In this document: piece after piece, positions 34,951-48,124 of the stretch
Layout: the number at the start of each line of letters is the position of its first letter
Position numbering within the stretch: the stretch's first letter is position 1
Position numbers and translations under genes: made by a program
The notes under the pieces: generated by a model
Databases searched by the model: none
The model's input: the letters and a program-made list of their open reading frames with translations, nothing else
What the model was told of the DNA's origin: nothing
Assembly: GCA_025200525.1 (NCBI GenBank)
Contig: CM045763.1
Span: 157,114,246 to 157,178,245 of the forward strand
Source: Camellia lanceoleosa
Lineage: Eukaryota; Streptophyta; Magnoliopsida; Ericales; Theaceae
Length of the DNA: 64,000 bases
Reading direction: 5' to 3'

Positions 34951-36816
34951 GTGTATGCTATTACCGCCCCAGACCAGTTGTCGGGATCCTTAGTTGTGAG
35001 AGGTATTTTTGTTGTGTGTAACTCTTTAGCTAATGTGTTGATAGATACGGGTGTATCTCATTCATTCATATCTGCTGCATTTGCGTCTGCATTCTGGTTA
35101 GAAGTGGCAAGGTTAGCGTCTCCGCTCAGAGTTGAGTCACCAGTTGGGGGTATAGTTGACTTAGATCGGGGGTGTTATGGTTGTGAGATAAAGGTTGCCG
35201 GGCGCTGACTCCCGTTTGCTTTTGTGTTGCTAGACATGTTGAGTTTTGATGTTATTCTAGGCATGGATTGGTTGTCTTCGTATCGAGCAGTGATTGATTG
35301 TTTTCGTCAGAGGGTTACGGTGTGCACCTCCAGTGGTGACTGTTTTTACTTTCTGGTAGACCGGGTTGATAGGGTCTTGTCGCCAGTTTTTGACCCTCGT
35401 AGTAGGAATGAACTTAGTGGTCTTCTTGCTACTCTCTTGGATAGTGAGAGTGACGGGACTCATGTTGAGTTGCCAAGGGTAGTTTGTGAGTACTCGAACG
35501 TATTTTCCAAGGATCTTACTAGTTTGCCACCCCACCGGGAGATCGAGTTCACCATTGACTTAGTGCCTGGAATGGCACCAATTTCCATGGCGCCGTATAG
35601 ATTTGCACCCGCGAAGTTGCATGAGTTGAAAATTCAACTCCAAGAGCTTTTAGACAAGGGTTTCATTCTCCCTAGTACATCGCCTAGGGGAGCGTTGGCT
35701 CTCTTTGTGAAGAAGAAGGATGGGTCGTTGCGATTGTGTATCGATTATCGCAAGTTGAATCGAGTTATTGTCAAGAACAAATAACCTTTACCTAGAATAG
35801 ATGACTTGTTTGATCAACTTAGAGGGTCTTGCTGCTTTTCAAAGATAGATTTGAGGTTAGGGTATCATCAGTTGAGAGTTTGGGAGGAGGACATCCAGAA
35901 AATGGCCTTTCGTACGTGTTATGGCCACTATGAGTTCCTTGTAATGCCATTTGGGTTGACAAATGCACCGGTTTCCTTTATGGATTTGATAAACCAAATT
36001 TTTAGGGAGTACTTGGACCATTTTGTGGTCGTCTTTGTGGACGACTTCCTAATTTATTTGACTTCCTAGGAGGAACACGAGGCTCACTTGAGGGTAGTGC
36101 TTGATTTGCTTAGGAAGCATCAATTGTATGCCAAATTTGAGAAATGCGAGTTTTGGCTCACCGAGGTGAAGTTTTTGGGTCATGTGGTGTCAAGAGAAGG
36201 AGTAACCGTAGATTCTTCAAAGATAGATTCTGCACAAGATTGGGAGCAACCTAAAAATGTTTTTGAGATCCGGAGTTTCTTGGGATTGGAGGGGTACTAT
36301 CGACGTTTTGTGAGGGATTTCTCTAGACTAGCCGTGCCTTTGACTAGATTGACCAGGAATGGGGTTAAGTTTGTGTGGAGTGAGGCTTGTGAAAAGTCTT
36401 TCCAAGAGCTCAAAACTAGATTGACTACAGCACCGGTGTTGATAATTCCAGAAAGAGGCTTGGGTTACACTGTTTATTGTGATGCGTCTCGGGATGGACT
36501 TGGTTGTGTTTTGATGAAGGGGGAAAGGTTGTAGCATATGGTTCACGGCAATTGAAAACTCATAAGAAGAATTATCCTACCCATGACTTAGAGTTAGTAG
36601 CAGTAGTGTTTGCCTTGAAAATTTGGAGGCATTATTTATATGGCGAGAAGTTTGAGGTTTTCTCCGATCATAAGAGTTTAAAATATTTGTTTTCCCAAAA
36701 GGACTTGAATTTACATCAACAGAGGTGGATGGAGTTTTTGGAGGATTATGACTTTGAGTTACATTATCATCCGGGGAAGGCCAATGTAGTGGCCGATGCC
36801 TTAAGTTGAAAATTTG
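34951..36816 (+). pseudogene. pol: Protease, reverse transcriptase and RNase H of B
   Basis: The protease motif LIDTGVSHSF keeps the D-T-G triad. A TGA at about 35206 precedes [24 protein letters not shown], a TAA at 35782-35784, [27 protein letters not shown] and FVDDFLIY (about 36037-36060), then a TAG near 36067. RNase [15 protein letters not shown], a one-base frameshift near 36520, [28 protein letters not shown] and a TGA. Domain order and spacing are normal for chromovirus pol; the copy is inactive. Confidence 0.92.
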
Positions 36817-37077
36817 TGAGTAGTTTAGAGAGTGTGACCATTCGGGAATGGGTTATGTTGGATGAAATCGGCAAATTTGAATTGCACTTGGGTGAGTCTG
36901 AAGATGGTGCAACATTGTTTATTTTGAGTGCTCAACTTGTTTTAATTAGCAAGTTGTAGAGGCACAACAAGGAGACAGTGATGTAGAGTTAATTCGTGAT
37001 AGAATCTCCAATGGGAGGGAAGAAAAGGGTTTGAACATTCACTCGGATCAGAGTGTACGTTACCTAGACCGTTTGTT

Positions 37078-38370
37078 TGTACCTAAATCTTGTAGAGAGG
37101 AAGTGCTTCGAGAGTTCCATCACTCACGCCTTGCGGTACATCCGGGAGGCACAAAAATGTATCGTGACCTTAGCCGTTAGTTTTAGTGGAGGGGTATGAA
37201 GCGGGATGTCGCATCCTTTGTATCGAAGTGCCTTACTTGCCAGCAAGTGAAGGCCGAGCACCAAAGACCAGCAAGTTTGTTACAACCCTTACCAATAGCC
37301 GAATGGAAATGGGAGCATGTCACCATGGATTTTGTAGTTGGGTTTCCTAGAACATAGCGGGGCAATGATGCCATTTAGGTGATTGTTGATAGGTTGACTA
37401 AGTCTGCTCATTTCATTCCGATGCGTACCAGCGACTCGGTTGAGCACTTGGCAGAGTTGCACGTTAAAGAGATAGTTCAACTTCATGGGGTACCAGTAAC
37501 CATTGTGTCGGATAGGGATCCTCGTTTTACCCCCCGGTTATGGCAGGGCCTTCATGAGGCATTGGGAACTAAGTTGACTTTTAGCACCGCCTATCACCCT
37601 CAAACCAATGGGCAGTCAGAGCGTACCATTCAGATTTTGGAGGACATGCTTAGAGCTTGTGTCCTTGATTTCAAGGGATCGTGGGAGAGGCACGTACCGT
37701 TGATTGAATTTGCCTATAATAATAGTTACCAAGCTAGCATCGAGATGGCACCGTTTGAGGCCTTCTATGGCTGACCTTGTAGATCACCAGTTTGTTGGGC
37801 CGAGGTAAGAGATGCACCGTTACTGGGTCCGGAGATTGTTAGGGAGACAACTGAAAAAGTTGCTCTCATTCGGAAGAGGTTAACTACGGCCCAAAGCCGA
37901 CAGAAAAGTTATGCCGATAAGAGGAGACGACCTTTGTCTTTTGAAGTGGGTGATCTTGTGTTCCTTAAGTCTCACCTAGGCGGGGTTTAATGAGATTCGG
38001 TAAGAGTGGGAAGTTGTCTCTGAGGTTTATTGGGCCTTTCGAGATATTAGAGAGAATCGGGGAAGTGGCTTACCGGTTAGCTTTACCGCCACAACTCTTG
38101 GGGGTTCACAATGTGTTTCATGTGTCAATGCTTAGGAAGTACGAACTCGACCCTTCTCATGTGCTAGATTGGGTTGATTTGGAGGTAAATGAGGATGCCT
38201 CTTATGAAGAATGATCGGTTCAGGTATTAGATGTGCGAGAGCAAGTGCTACAGGGTAAAACTATACCATTAGTGAAGGTATTGTGCAGACACCATGGGGT
38301 TGAAGAAGCGACGTGGGAACGGGAGGTGGAAGTTCGCTCCAAGTATCCGGATTTATTTGAGCATGCTTAG
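37078..38370 (+). pseudogene. pol: Integrase with chromodomain-like tail of B
   Basis: Zinc-binding part FHHSRLAVHPGG and CLTCQQVKAEHQ; core [16 protein letters not shown] (Asp kept, codon 37511-37513) and [13 protein letters not shown] with the catalytic Glu. Stops at about 37177, 37183, 37355 and 37377 read as Gln or Trp in A1 (CAG or TGG). Another TGA at about 37772 (CGA in A1) and a frameshift near 37975 follow. The tail has GPFEILERIGEVAYRLALPP, FHVSMLRKYE and the chromodomain-like HHGVEEATWEREVEV, ending with TAG 38368-38370. The 36817-37077 linker before it is frameshifted and carries no further domain. Confidence 0.92.
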
Positions 38371-38689
38371 TTGTTTTATTTTAATTCGTAATGCTCCCTT
38401 GTGTTGAAGGGAAAAAGTCTTAAATTGTTGATCCCATGTTGTTATATGTATTGTTAATCTGAGCATGAAATTGTGAAGGAATGATATTTCGCTAAAGATG
38501 TTTTATTTCATATGTCTAGTAAAAGCGATTATTATTTTGATGAAATGATGATGAAAAGAATGGTAAATGTTGGTTGAGCATTGATGTTGCGACTTCAAAA
38601 TGCTATAAAAATGGTCATAATTGCTAGAGCCCTTTTGTTTGGTTGGCTTGTTTAAATTTCGGGGATGAAATTTCCTACGGTGGGGAGGT
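38371..38689 (+). other. 3' untranslated spacer and weak polypurine tract of B
   Basis: Non-coding. It ends ACGGTGGGGAGGT just before the 3' LTR start at 38690, with TTTCGGGGATGAAATTTC upstream, the counterpart of TTCGAGGACGAAATTC in A1. Confidence 0.7.
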
Positions 38690-40245
38690 TGTGAAGACTG
38701 GTTTCATTTTACTTCACTTCACTTTTGGCTTCCTTGGGTTTGTGATATCTAGAAGTTTTTCCTTAAATAAAATTCTTGTTCTTGTTTTTGTTCGGTGTTG
38801 GAATTCCACTTGTCTCAGAGGGTGCATGGTCAAGTCCGGAGTGCCCGGGGTTCTCATTTAAATCACATGGTAAGAGAGGTGATGTTGTGGGGAGAAACCT
38901 TTTCAAAAGATGAGAGAAATGCTGATTTTGGAGAAAAACCCTAGAAATTTGGGATTGAAGAACATGTTGAGGATTTCATGAAATATTATTATTATTGTCA
39001 ATGTTAGCATATTTTGCGTTAAATGAAATGAAGAAAAGGGGGTTTTCTTAACAATGTTGATAAATAAGAAATGGTGAGGGGTATGTGGACTAGTTGTTTT
39101 ATTTATTATTGTTAAAATGTAGTTATCCTTAATGAATCTAAATGGATGCATGGTCATCTTGTGAATTTTACTTTTGGAGTGAGAATTGGAAAGATGCGTA
39201 TTTCATTGATAGTTGTTACAATTAGTTGAACTTGTGGTATATGTTGGTTTATGTTAAAGGAAGGAAAATGGGATATGTGGTTGCCATTGTATTATTTTTG
39301 GGGTACTTAAAAAGGGATGGGTGTTATGAAACGTTGATCATCATTACATTACACATTCATACAATTGATTATAATGTATTTTGAATTGAGTTGGAAAAAT
39401 GACTACTTTGAGGAAGGAATATTTTGAAATGAGAATTATGGAATTGTTTTGGGATAAATACGTTGGTAAGTCTGGTTACGGGGTGTAGATGAAATTGATA
39501 AGTTGGCCTGAGTGTCCGGGGTGAAAGACTGAAAACATGCGCGGAAGAGGTACCACTTCCTTTTTGGTTAGCAACCGGTAAAGTGGGGTTATTGGTAGTG
39601 CTTGTTGAGCCTACTTGTAGACACCAACCTAGGGATTACCTGAGTCGTATTTACCGCTCCATTGTAATGAATTGTGAGTTTTGGAATCATTGAAAGCTCA
39701 AGCTAATGTTGAACATGGTAATTCTTTTAAAACAAAAAGGGCATGTAAATGAAATTCTTCTATTGACATTGCATGGCATTTGCATTCGACATTGGAAACA
39801 TCGCATAAATGTATATACTTTGTTAAGAATTCTCTACTGGGCTTTATGTTTACCCCTATGTGTTTTGGTGCAGGAAAGGATGTGGCGAACCCGCCAAATT
39901 AGGGCATGGGAATATGTTTTGAGAGCATAGGGCTCTTTGTTGTGATTGTAAATTTTTGTAAGCCAAGGGCTAATCATGTATCCGTCCGAGAGACCATTTT
40001 GTGAATAGGGCTTATGCCTTGGAACTTGTAAGCCTTTGAGGGCCTTTATTTGTTTTGGTTAGACGATTTTATATGCTATAGATTCATGTGCCAGCCTTCA
40101 ATGAATGTATAATCACATGTGAGATCACGTGTATAAACAATTGAGTTATGTAATGGAACATGTTGAATATATATATTTCCGACATCTCTTATGAGCCATG
40201 ATTGATACTATATTGTAATGGTATGTATATTTTCGGGGCGTTACA
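38690..40245 (+). mobile_element. 3' LTR of B with ~636-bp internal deletion
   Basis: Begins TGTGAAGACTGG and ends GGGGCGTTACA, followed by CTATA. Relative to the 5' LTR the segment 31217-31852 is missing, joined at about 38851-38858 (GGGGTTCTCATTTAAATC). The lost part holds the palindrome, the probable TATA box, GAGGTAGGG and (TA)n. Confidence 0.92.
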
Positions 40246-42090
40246 CTATATATAAACGAATTACTACTTTCCCATTTGATTTTGTCGTTCCAATGTTATA
40301 CTTTCCCATTTGATTTTTTTTTTTTTCCAATTGATTTTGTTTTTCCAGTGTTACTACTTTCAAAGTGTTACTCCTTTCCTGTTTACTACATTCCTACTTT
40401 CCCCTTTGATTCTGTTTTTCCAGTATTACTACTTTCTTACTTTTCTATTTGATTTTGTTTTTCCAGCTGATTTTGTTATTCCAGTGTTGCTACTTTCCGA
40501 CTTTCCATTTGATTTTGTTTTTCCTGTGTCACTGCTTTCAAAGTGTAACTTTCCCGTAAGGTGTTACTACTTTCCTGTTTACTACTTGCCCATTTGATTT
40601 TGTTTTTCCAGTGTTATTACTTTTCCATTTGATTACGTTTTTCTAGTCGTTTACTACTTTCCCATTTAATTTTTTTTTCCAATTTATTTTGTTTTTGCAG
40701 TGTTACTACTTTCAAAGTGTTACTACTTTCCCGTTTACTACTTTCCCACTTTTCCATTTGATTTTATTTTTCAAGTTGATTTTGTTTGTCCAGTGTTACT
40801 ACTTTCCCATTTATAACTTTCCTACTTTCCATTTGATTGTGTTTTTACAGTGTCACTACTTTCATAATGTTAATACTTTCCTGTTTACTACTTTCCCATT
40901 TGATTTTGTTTTTCCAGTGTTTTTCCATTTTATTTTATTTTTCTAGCCATTTATTACTTTCCATTAGATTTTGATTTTGTTTTTCCACTGTTACAACTTT
41001 CCCGTTTACTACTCCATTAACAAGAAATGGAAAATACAAACACAACAAATTTTTGAAATTCCTCAATGAGGATCAAACTAGAGAAGGAATGAATTTCGTA
41101 AAATATTTTTATCTTTCAATTTCCTTTACTTGATTTATTCCAAAAGTAAAATAAAAATATTACACTATTAGTCGATTGTCTTACTTCTTCACCTTAAAAA
41201 TAATAATATTACAATGTTAATTGGGTGCTTTATTTGTACATCTCTTAATTACAAAATCGTTTCTACAGACATACACATAACTGAAGGGAATCAACCTGGT
41301 GAATTATATAATTAATAGTAATAAGTCCAACCATATGATATGGACTGCAATTATCTTACGTTATTGTTTCAACCTACTTTCTAAATTTTAATACCTAAAT
41401 AAAAATGTAAATGTCCCTTATAAATATGAAGGACATGGAGCCTGATTACACGCCTAGTCCGACTTATCAAATTTCAACCAAACAATATCGACACTTTCAA
41501 ATATAAGCATTAAACATTAACAGAAAATAAGAAAATGGTTCAAAAAGTAAAACAAATATAAAATCTACAAACCAAAAAAAATAAACATAAACATAAACAT
41601 GAGAAAAATTACCACGTGCAAAGCACGTGCACTACGACTAGTATATATAAAAGAAGATTTATACTTTCAATTGAATATTAACAATAAGAATTTAATATAT
41701 ACAAGCATAAATAAGGACTAAAAAAACTAGTGAACCCAGAATAAGTGGAGGCATTCAAATTTTCAAACAAAAAAAGAGAAAAAAAAAAAAAGAAAAGGGA
41801 TTTATTTATCTTCTTACTTAGCACAACCACAAGAAGCACAAAGAAGACAATCATAGACCAAACTCTAGGAATGAAATTCTGGCATCGTACAAAGAGGTGT
41901 TTGATAATTTTAGACCCCAATGCTCTCACAGCTTGTTTCACAATGTAATTAATGAAAATTTCGTTCCCAGAACTGGCTCGAGCTTCCAAGTTGAAGGGGG
42001 AGAATACTCTGGCCAATATATAGACGAATTACTGGAAGTTGTTGAAGGGGGAGAACACACTGGCTTATTTGCAGACGAAATACTACTTTA
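40246..42090. repeat. Satellite unit 8, 3' piece
   Basis: Continues unit 8 after element B (CTATATATAAACGAATT): subrepeats to about 41015, then core. Perfect hairpin 41613-41629 and CTAG 41638-41641. Recurrent minus-strand frame 41678-42016 and plus-strand frame 41897-42109. Confidence 0.9.
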
Positions 42091-43352
42091 TTTCTACTTT
42101 CCCATTTGATTTACTTTTTTCCAGTGTTATTCCAATGTTACAACTTTCCCATTTGATTATGTTTTTCTAGTGGCCACTATATAGATGAATTAGTAGAAGT
42201 TGTTGAAGGGGGAAAATACACTGGCCAATATATAGACGAATTACTACTTTTCCATTTGATGTTGTTTTTCCAGGGTTACTACTTTCCCATTTCATTTTTT
42301 TTTCCAATTCATTTTGCTTTTCCAGTGTTACTACTTTCAAAGTGTTACTACTTTCCGGTTTCCTACTTTCCCATTTGATTCTGTTTTTCCAGTGTTACTA
42401 CTTTCCTACTTTCCTATTTGATTTTGTTTTTCCAGCTGATTTTGTTATTCCAGTGTTGCTACTTTCCGACTTTCCATTTGATTTTGTTTTTCCTGTGTCA
42501 CTACTTTCAAAGTGTAACTTTCCCGTAAGGTGTTACAACTTTCCTGTTTACTACTTGCCCATTTGATTTTGCTTTTCCAGTGTTACTACTTTTCCATTTG
42601 ATTACGTTTTTCTAGTCGTTTACTACTTTCCCGTTTAATTTTTTTTTTCCAATTGATTTTTTTTAGCGGTGTTACTACTTTCAAAGTGTTACTACTTTCC
42701 CGTTTACTACTTTCCTACTTTTCCATTTGATTTTGTTTTTCTAGTTGATTTTGTTTGTCCAGTGTTACTAGTTTCCCGTTTATTACTTTCCAACTTTCCA
42801 TTTGATTTTGTTTTTCCAGTGTCACTGCTTTCATAGTGTTACTACTTTCCTATTTACTACTTTCCCATTTGATTTTATTTTTCCAGTGTTATTACTTTTC
42901 CATTTTATTTTATTTTTCTAGCTGTTTATTACTTTTCATTTGATTTTGATTTTGTTTTTCCAGTTGATTTTGTTTTTCCATTGTTCCTACTTTCCCGTTT
43001 ACTACTCCATTAACAAGAAATGGAAAATACAAACACAACAAAAATTTGAAATTCCTCAATGAGGATCAAACTAGAGAAGGAATGAATTTTGTAAAATATT
43101 TTTATCTTTCAATTTCCTTTACTTGATTTATTCCGAAAGTAAAATAAAAATATTACACTATTAGTTGATTGTTTTACTTCTTCACCTTAAAGAATAATAA
43201 TATTACAATGTTAGTGGGGTGCTTTATTTGTACATCTTTTAATTACAAAATGGTTTCTACAGACATACACATAACTGAAGTGAATCAACCTGGTGAATTA
43301 TATAATTAATAGTAATAAGTCCAACCATATGATATGGACTGCAATTATTTTA
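42091..43352. repeat. Satellite unit 9, 5' piece
   Basis: Subrepeat tract to about 43010, then the start of the core, interrupted at ATTATTTTA by element A2. TSD TTTTA at 43348-43352 and 51552-51556. Confidence 0.9.
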
Positions 43353-44087
43353 TGTAACGCCCCCAAAATAATAACAGAAAACCCATCCATTCATACATAC
43401 ATTGCTACAAGGGATAAACATCTTTACATGTTAATCAACAGAATTAAACGCCCCATGGGCTTACATCTTTCCAAGCTAACACTTGGTTACAAACAGAAGA
43501 GTACTAACTCAAATACATGAAAAGCCCTTGGCTTGAAATTACATGTAATTAAAACAAAATACAGTCAAAACCACAATCATCTCGCCTCTAGCCTCTCAAG
43601 CGATATCCTTGGAGGTGGCATGCTCCTCAGACTGAAAAATGGTGTCCCATATAGGGTGAGCCACACCCAAAGAGAAATACACTAAACCAACTATGAACAA
43701 TGCCTAAAACATTAGCAATCAACAGATGGCCTACACTTATACATTCCGAGACAACACTTACATTCTTTTACCATTTCAAGACAACCCAAATTAAGTACCA
43801 ATTCACTTTCCATTTCTTCTTCAACAAGAGTTTGAAAACCTGCTCAAGATCTGGCCAAAACCTTTTCGTTATATCACTAACACATAAACCACTTTCATTC
43901 TTTACTTATGACACACATGTTGGTGTTGTATCAACTTAACATAGAAACATTTTCTATACTTCACAATTGATAACGATATACATTTTAGTGCTATATCAAA
44001 TCAATCCATACACTTCCGTACTTCCCAAAACAATAATGATATACATTTTAGTGCTATATCATATCAACAAACAACACTTCAACACAT

Positions 44088-44240
44088 CTCCATGGAAAAG
44101 CATATGAGCTATTTCCAATATTTCTCCATGGACAAGCATATAAGCTACATCCAATATTTTCCATGGACAAGCATATGAGCTACATCCAATATTTTCCATG
44201 GACAAGCATATGAGCTATATCCAATATTTTTCAATGGCCT
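44088..44240. repeat. ~40-bp minisatellite in the A2 3' LTR
   Basis: About four copies of CCATGGACAAGCATATGAGC followed by TACATCCAATATTTT. The same block is in the other LTR at 49938-50095, and a diverged version is in the solo LTR near 7470-7610. Confidence 0.85.
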
Positions 44241-45239
44241 AGAGGTACATCCCCATCTTCCCTAGCCATCGATTAACCGATTTAGAGGTACATCCCCATC
44301 TTCCCTAAACCGTGGAGTACATCCCTATCTCCTCCCATACACAAACACAAACAATGCATATAAACACATAACCACATACGCATTCAATCAATACATAAAG
44401 TTAATGTATTCGATCACTTCATACTCTATGATATTTCCACTCGATTAGGTTTAGTTTGCCTAATCAAGATGCATTGTCTACAACAATCAACACTACCTCC
44501 ACCGTAGCCAAAGCGATTATTTCTAAACAGAAATAAATGCACAAATGGATAATATAACCATATTTCAATCGTGAGTAATACACGATTCAACTACACCCTT
44601 TAACCCCGTACATTCTCAATTTCCACATATTCAATCCAATTCTCATTCTCTTTAATTAATTATATACATTAATTAATTCAACCAATTAGGGCAAATTACC
44701 ATAATTCACAAAACAACCCTAAGGCTCCATTTTCATTTACAATCCGTCATTTACTCCCTTTCCTATGCCAAACATGCATACAGGCTCATTTCTAAACAAA
44801 ACCCCAACTTTTGTAAAATTACACAAAAGGCCCCAAAGTTTCTCAAAAATTACGCAACAACCCCCAACATATCCAAGTGCTAAAATTTAAAGACAAAGAC
44901 CATAAGGAGGAGTAGGATATCCCTACCTCGAAATTCGAGCCCAAACGGAGATGAAGACCAAAACCCAAAGTGCTCCAAATCCCAACTTTTTCAGATTAAA
45001 ATGAAGATCTCACCACCCTCTATCTTATTAACAAAGGACTTAGGTTAGATCCACACTAAAGAGAGATGAAATCCTAGAGAGAATATATGTTTAGAGAGAG
45101 AGGGAGTCGGCTGCTAAGGTTCCAAAATGAAAGAAGAAGAAAAAAGTGAAGTTCTCCCTCACGCCTCTTGATATACACCAAAGCTCACTGAAGGAAGACC
45201 GTCGCCGAGCGACTGACACGAAAACACCCAACACCGCCA

Positions 45240-45510
45240 AAGCCTCGCTCGAGCCAAGAAATCCTCGCTCGAGCCAACCACCGACCCAGAAGCTCGCTCG
45301 AGCGAAAAAAAACTCGCCCCAGCCAGCAATGCAAGCCTTCAGGTTGCAATGCACTAGACCCACGCCGAAGCGACGGACACCGCTCGGCGAAGAAACAAAG
45401 CTCGTGTTCGATTTAGACGTTAGCTGCCGCTCGAGCGACGCCACCCTGGCTCGACCCACCAGACACAAGAAACCACGCTCGCTCGAGCGACCAACTCCTC
45501 GCTCGAGCGA
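45240..45510. repeat. CGCTCGAGCG palindrome array in the A2 3' LTR
   Basis: Repeated CGCTCGAGCGA and CTCGAGCC motifs with variable spacers. In minus-strand sense they lie upstream of the CT-rich leader, as in the solo LTR. Plus- and minus-strand frames here are repeat artefacts. Confidence 0.8.
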
Positions 45511-45696
45511 AGGAGCAAAATTCTGGGCACCAACACTTAGCTCCAAACACAACCAAGCCAAAACGAACCCGCCCAACACGTCCTATAACCCAAATACAAA
45601 GTCTAAAAGGACGCAACCAAGGTTCAAACAACCTCTAACACCCACGGACATAAGTCCGAATCATCAGACACCAAGGGTAAACCCGGATCGCTATAA

Positions 45697-45716
45697 CCTC
45701 CCTTAAAGAATTTCGC
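45697..45716 (-). other. Polypurine tract of A2
   Basis: On the minus strand GAAATTCTTTAAGGGAGGT immediately precedes the LTR start TATAGCGATCC, matching the A1 tract. Confidence 0.85.
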
Positions 45717-48124
45717 CTCAAATTAAGGTCACGCCAACACGAAGGCCAACCGACTACCAACCCTCAATACAAAGAAATCAATCCTCAATCAAGTTCTATT
45801 CGCCCTCACACTAGGAAAGGACTAAACGAGGACACATGCCCCAACAAGACAACACCCTAAGCATACGAAACTTCAACAAAACCCAATCTCTTCCGAGATA
45901 AACCACCAAAACAACCGACTAGCTCTCGGCTAAGTCACTACTCAACAACTCAACAACCACAATCTTGAATGGAACAATTAACATATCGGTTTGTCCGAGC
46001 ACATAAAATTTCTCCGTTCAAAAAGCATTTTCAGAAAAATAACCAAACTTTGAAATTTATATAAAAAAAAATTTTGAAATCTAGTATTTGCACTTCCCAT
46101 GCGCATTTCCAGAGATTTGTAGACATATTTCAAAAACATGATGCTGCTCACAACCCAATCATTCTCATCTCGATTTAGCCCATCGTGCCCACTCATCGTT
46201 ACCCGTCCCTATTCAAGAGACAAATCACATATATATATATATATATGCCACCACACGCATCTATAACATGCATTTCTACCACACATTTAACATATACGAT
46301 GCTAAATCCAACTACATTCTCATGGTATAACCCACAAGATGACCATAAACCACAATACCTATAATATGCACACCACATTAAAGATATAATATATACATAA
46401 ATGCCCATAATGGCTCCAGAGATTCCTCTCCCACCCCAAAGGGCTTTCATACCCCAATCGTGTTTCACAACACCTCAACAAATGGAAAGGTCTAATCACA
46501 TAGACCCAAGATCAACAACAATAGTAATGCACATACTATCACTACACGCTCAAACGCCCTCTACACCACATCGCTAACCATATGCTAACCGGTGTCCAAC
46601 ACTTGACACTCCAAGCAAGTCATAATAAGGCCAATTCACGGAATGACGCGATATTCCCAACAACACATTCACAGAGAGACTCTAACACCGAAGTCCCAAC
46701 CACGTAACATCCCAACGGATAATAGCACACACCGTGCCTCGCCACGCACAAGTAGAAACCAAACAAACCGAATCGATTCTCGATCGAAAGTGTCTCAATC
46801 ACTCTTCACAACCTTACCACCTCACTTGTGTTACCACTATCTGACCTGGACGACGGACACCTATGTCCAACTCCTTTCTAGATTTATCCACCCAACCACA
46901 ACATATCGACCACTCATCATCATGCATCACACCGTGCAAAGCTCCCTCATTTAGAGGTCTCACCCTCCACCTCGAGAGTACAACCCTGACACCCAATCTC
47001 CGTGCCAAACCACTAGCCAATGCTATCGCCCGACAACCACCATGGACTAACCCAGCCTTAACATACGCCAACTCGCTTTCACTATTCACCATTCTAACCT
47101 CTCGAGGAGTACAAGTCCTCACCCCTCGTCATTAAGACATACCGGGTCCGCCAATCTCACACCATCGTGACTCTATCCACGTCACACCTCAACTCCGAGT
47201 TATACACCCAATCAACCCTTCTAACAATACCTCCTGACTTGGTCAAAACTAAGGTACAAATCTATCACCCTTGATTCACATAAAGAACTTAGGAAACTCT
47301 TATTTCCCACTGCCCAACACATAGCACCAGCTACTCACCACATACCACTCCTAGCATAACAACTACCATTGAATACGTGGACTAACATCCCTCACTCAAA
47401 ACAACCATACTAGTGTACCTACAATCTCGGTAATGCTAACCGCCACGAAGGTACCGATCCAACCCCGACAAAATCATAAATGGGTTACACACTTGGCAAG
47501 TGAAATACTCGCCCCACCAAAGGCCTTGACTAACACACACACCCCTCGGTGGTTCACAACTTTGAAAACATGGCTCCTTAGCCCCTACTTTGCCCAAATC
47601 GTTTCCTCGCAAGGAAATGTATTAACTACCCACCCTTTCGGTCTCACCCCAACTCGTTACATTAATAACACTCTTGAGCTATAACACGCTCACATGCATC
47701 CATCAGGAAATCATCAAACAGAGCATACATACATATAGTTAAACAAATAGTTCAAGTGTTTCAACATTCCCAACCACTTGGGTTATACAACAAACCCCCA
47801 TCACACGGGTTTCACAACCAAACCCAAAGCTTACAAAACGATAAACCACGGATTACAAAACGGATCAGTCAAAAATGAACCAATCCCCAGATATTACCAC
47901 CACTATCGCCCTCATTGACCGACAAAATTGGTCATCTCCAAACACAAGATAACCTACGAGTTTACAGCCACGGACAGTACTACCAACGTGCCCCTCTCGC
48001 CACACCGAGAACAACTATCAACCTCCCCAACCGAACTTGGAAACTCGACTCTCCCGAGGCCCTCGAATCGCCCGCTAGTCCTCAAAACGACATCGCCTCG
48101 CTTAGTCGAAGAAATCGAGCTCGA
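45717..48124 (-). other. A2 interior without recognisable pol
   Basis: About 2.4 kb, C-rich on the plus strand, with short frames on both strands (for example minus 46814-47122) that match no retroviral domain I know. A (AT)n run lies at 46229-46246. Either non-coding filler or unrecognised captured sequence. Confidence 0.5.

Larger units (their letters stand above)
31052..40245 (+). mobile_element. Ty3/gypsy chromovirus B, complete but degenerate
   Basis: Flanked by CTATA on both sides. LTRs begin TGTGA and end in CATTATA (5') and CGTTACA (3'). Contains primer site, gag, protease, RT, RNase H, integrase and chromodomain-like tail in Ty3 order. It is clearly related to A1 in protein but has different LTRs. 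The 3' LTR is 632 bp shorter than the 5' LTR owing to a deletion. All frames carry stops and frameshifts. Confidence 0.95.
43353..45696 (-). mobile_element. 3' LTR of A2
   Basis: 2344 bp, TGTAACGCCC...GCTATA in plus-strand view. Includes a ~40-bp minisatellite (44088-44240), the GAGGTAGGG motif (minus, 44929-44921) and the palindrome array (45240-45510). Long identical stretches with the other LTR are broken by small patches of clustered differences. Confidence 0.93.
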
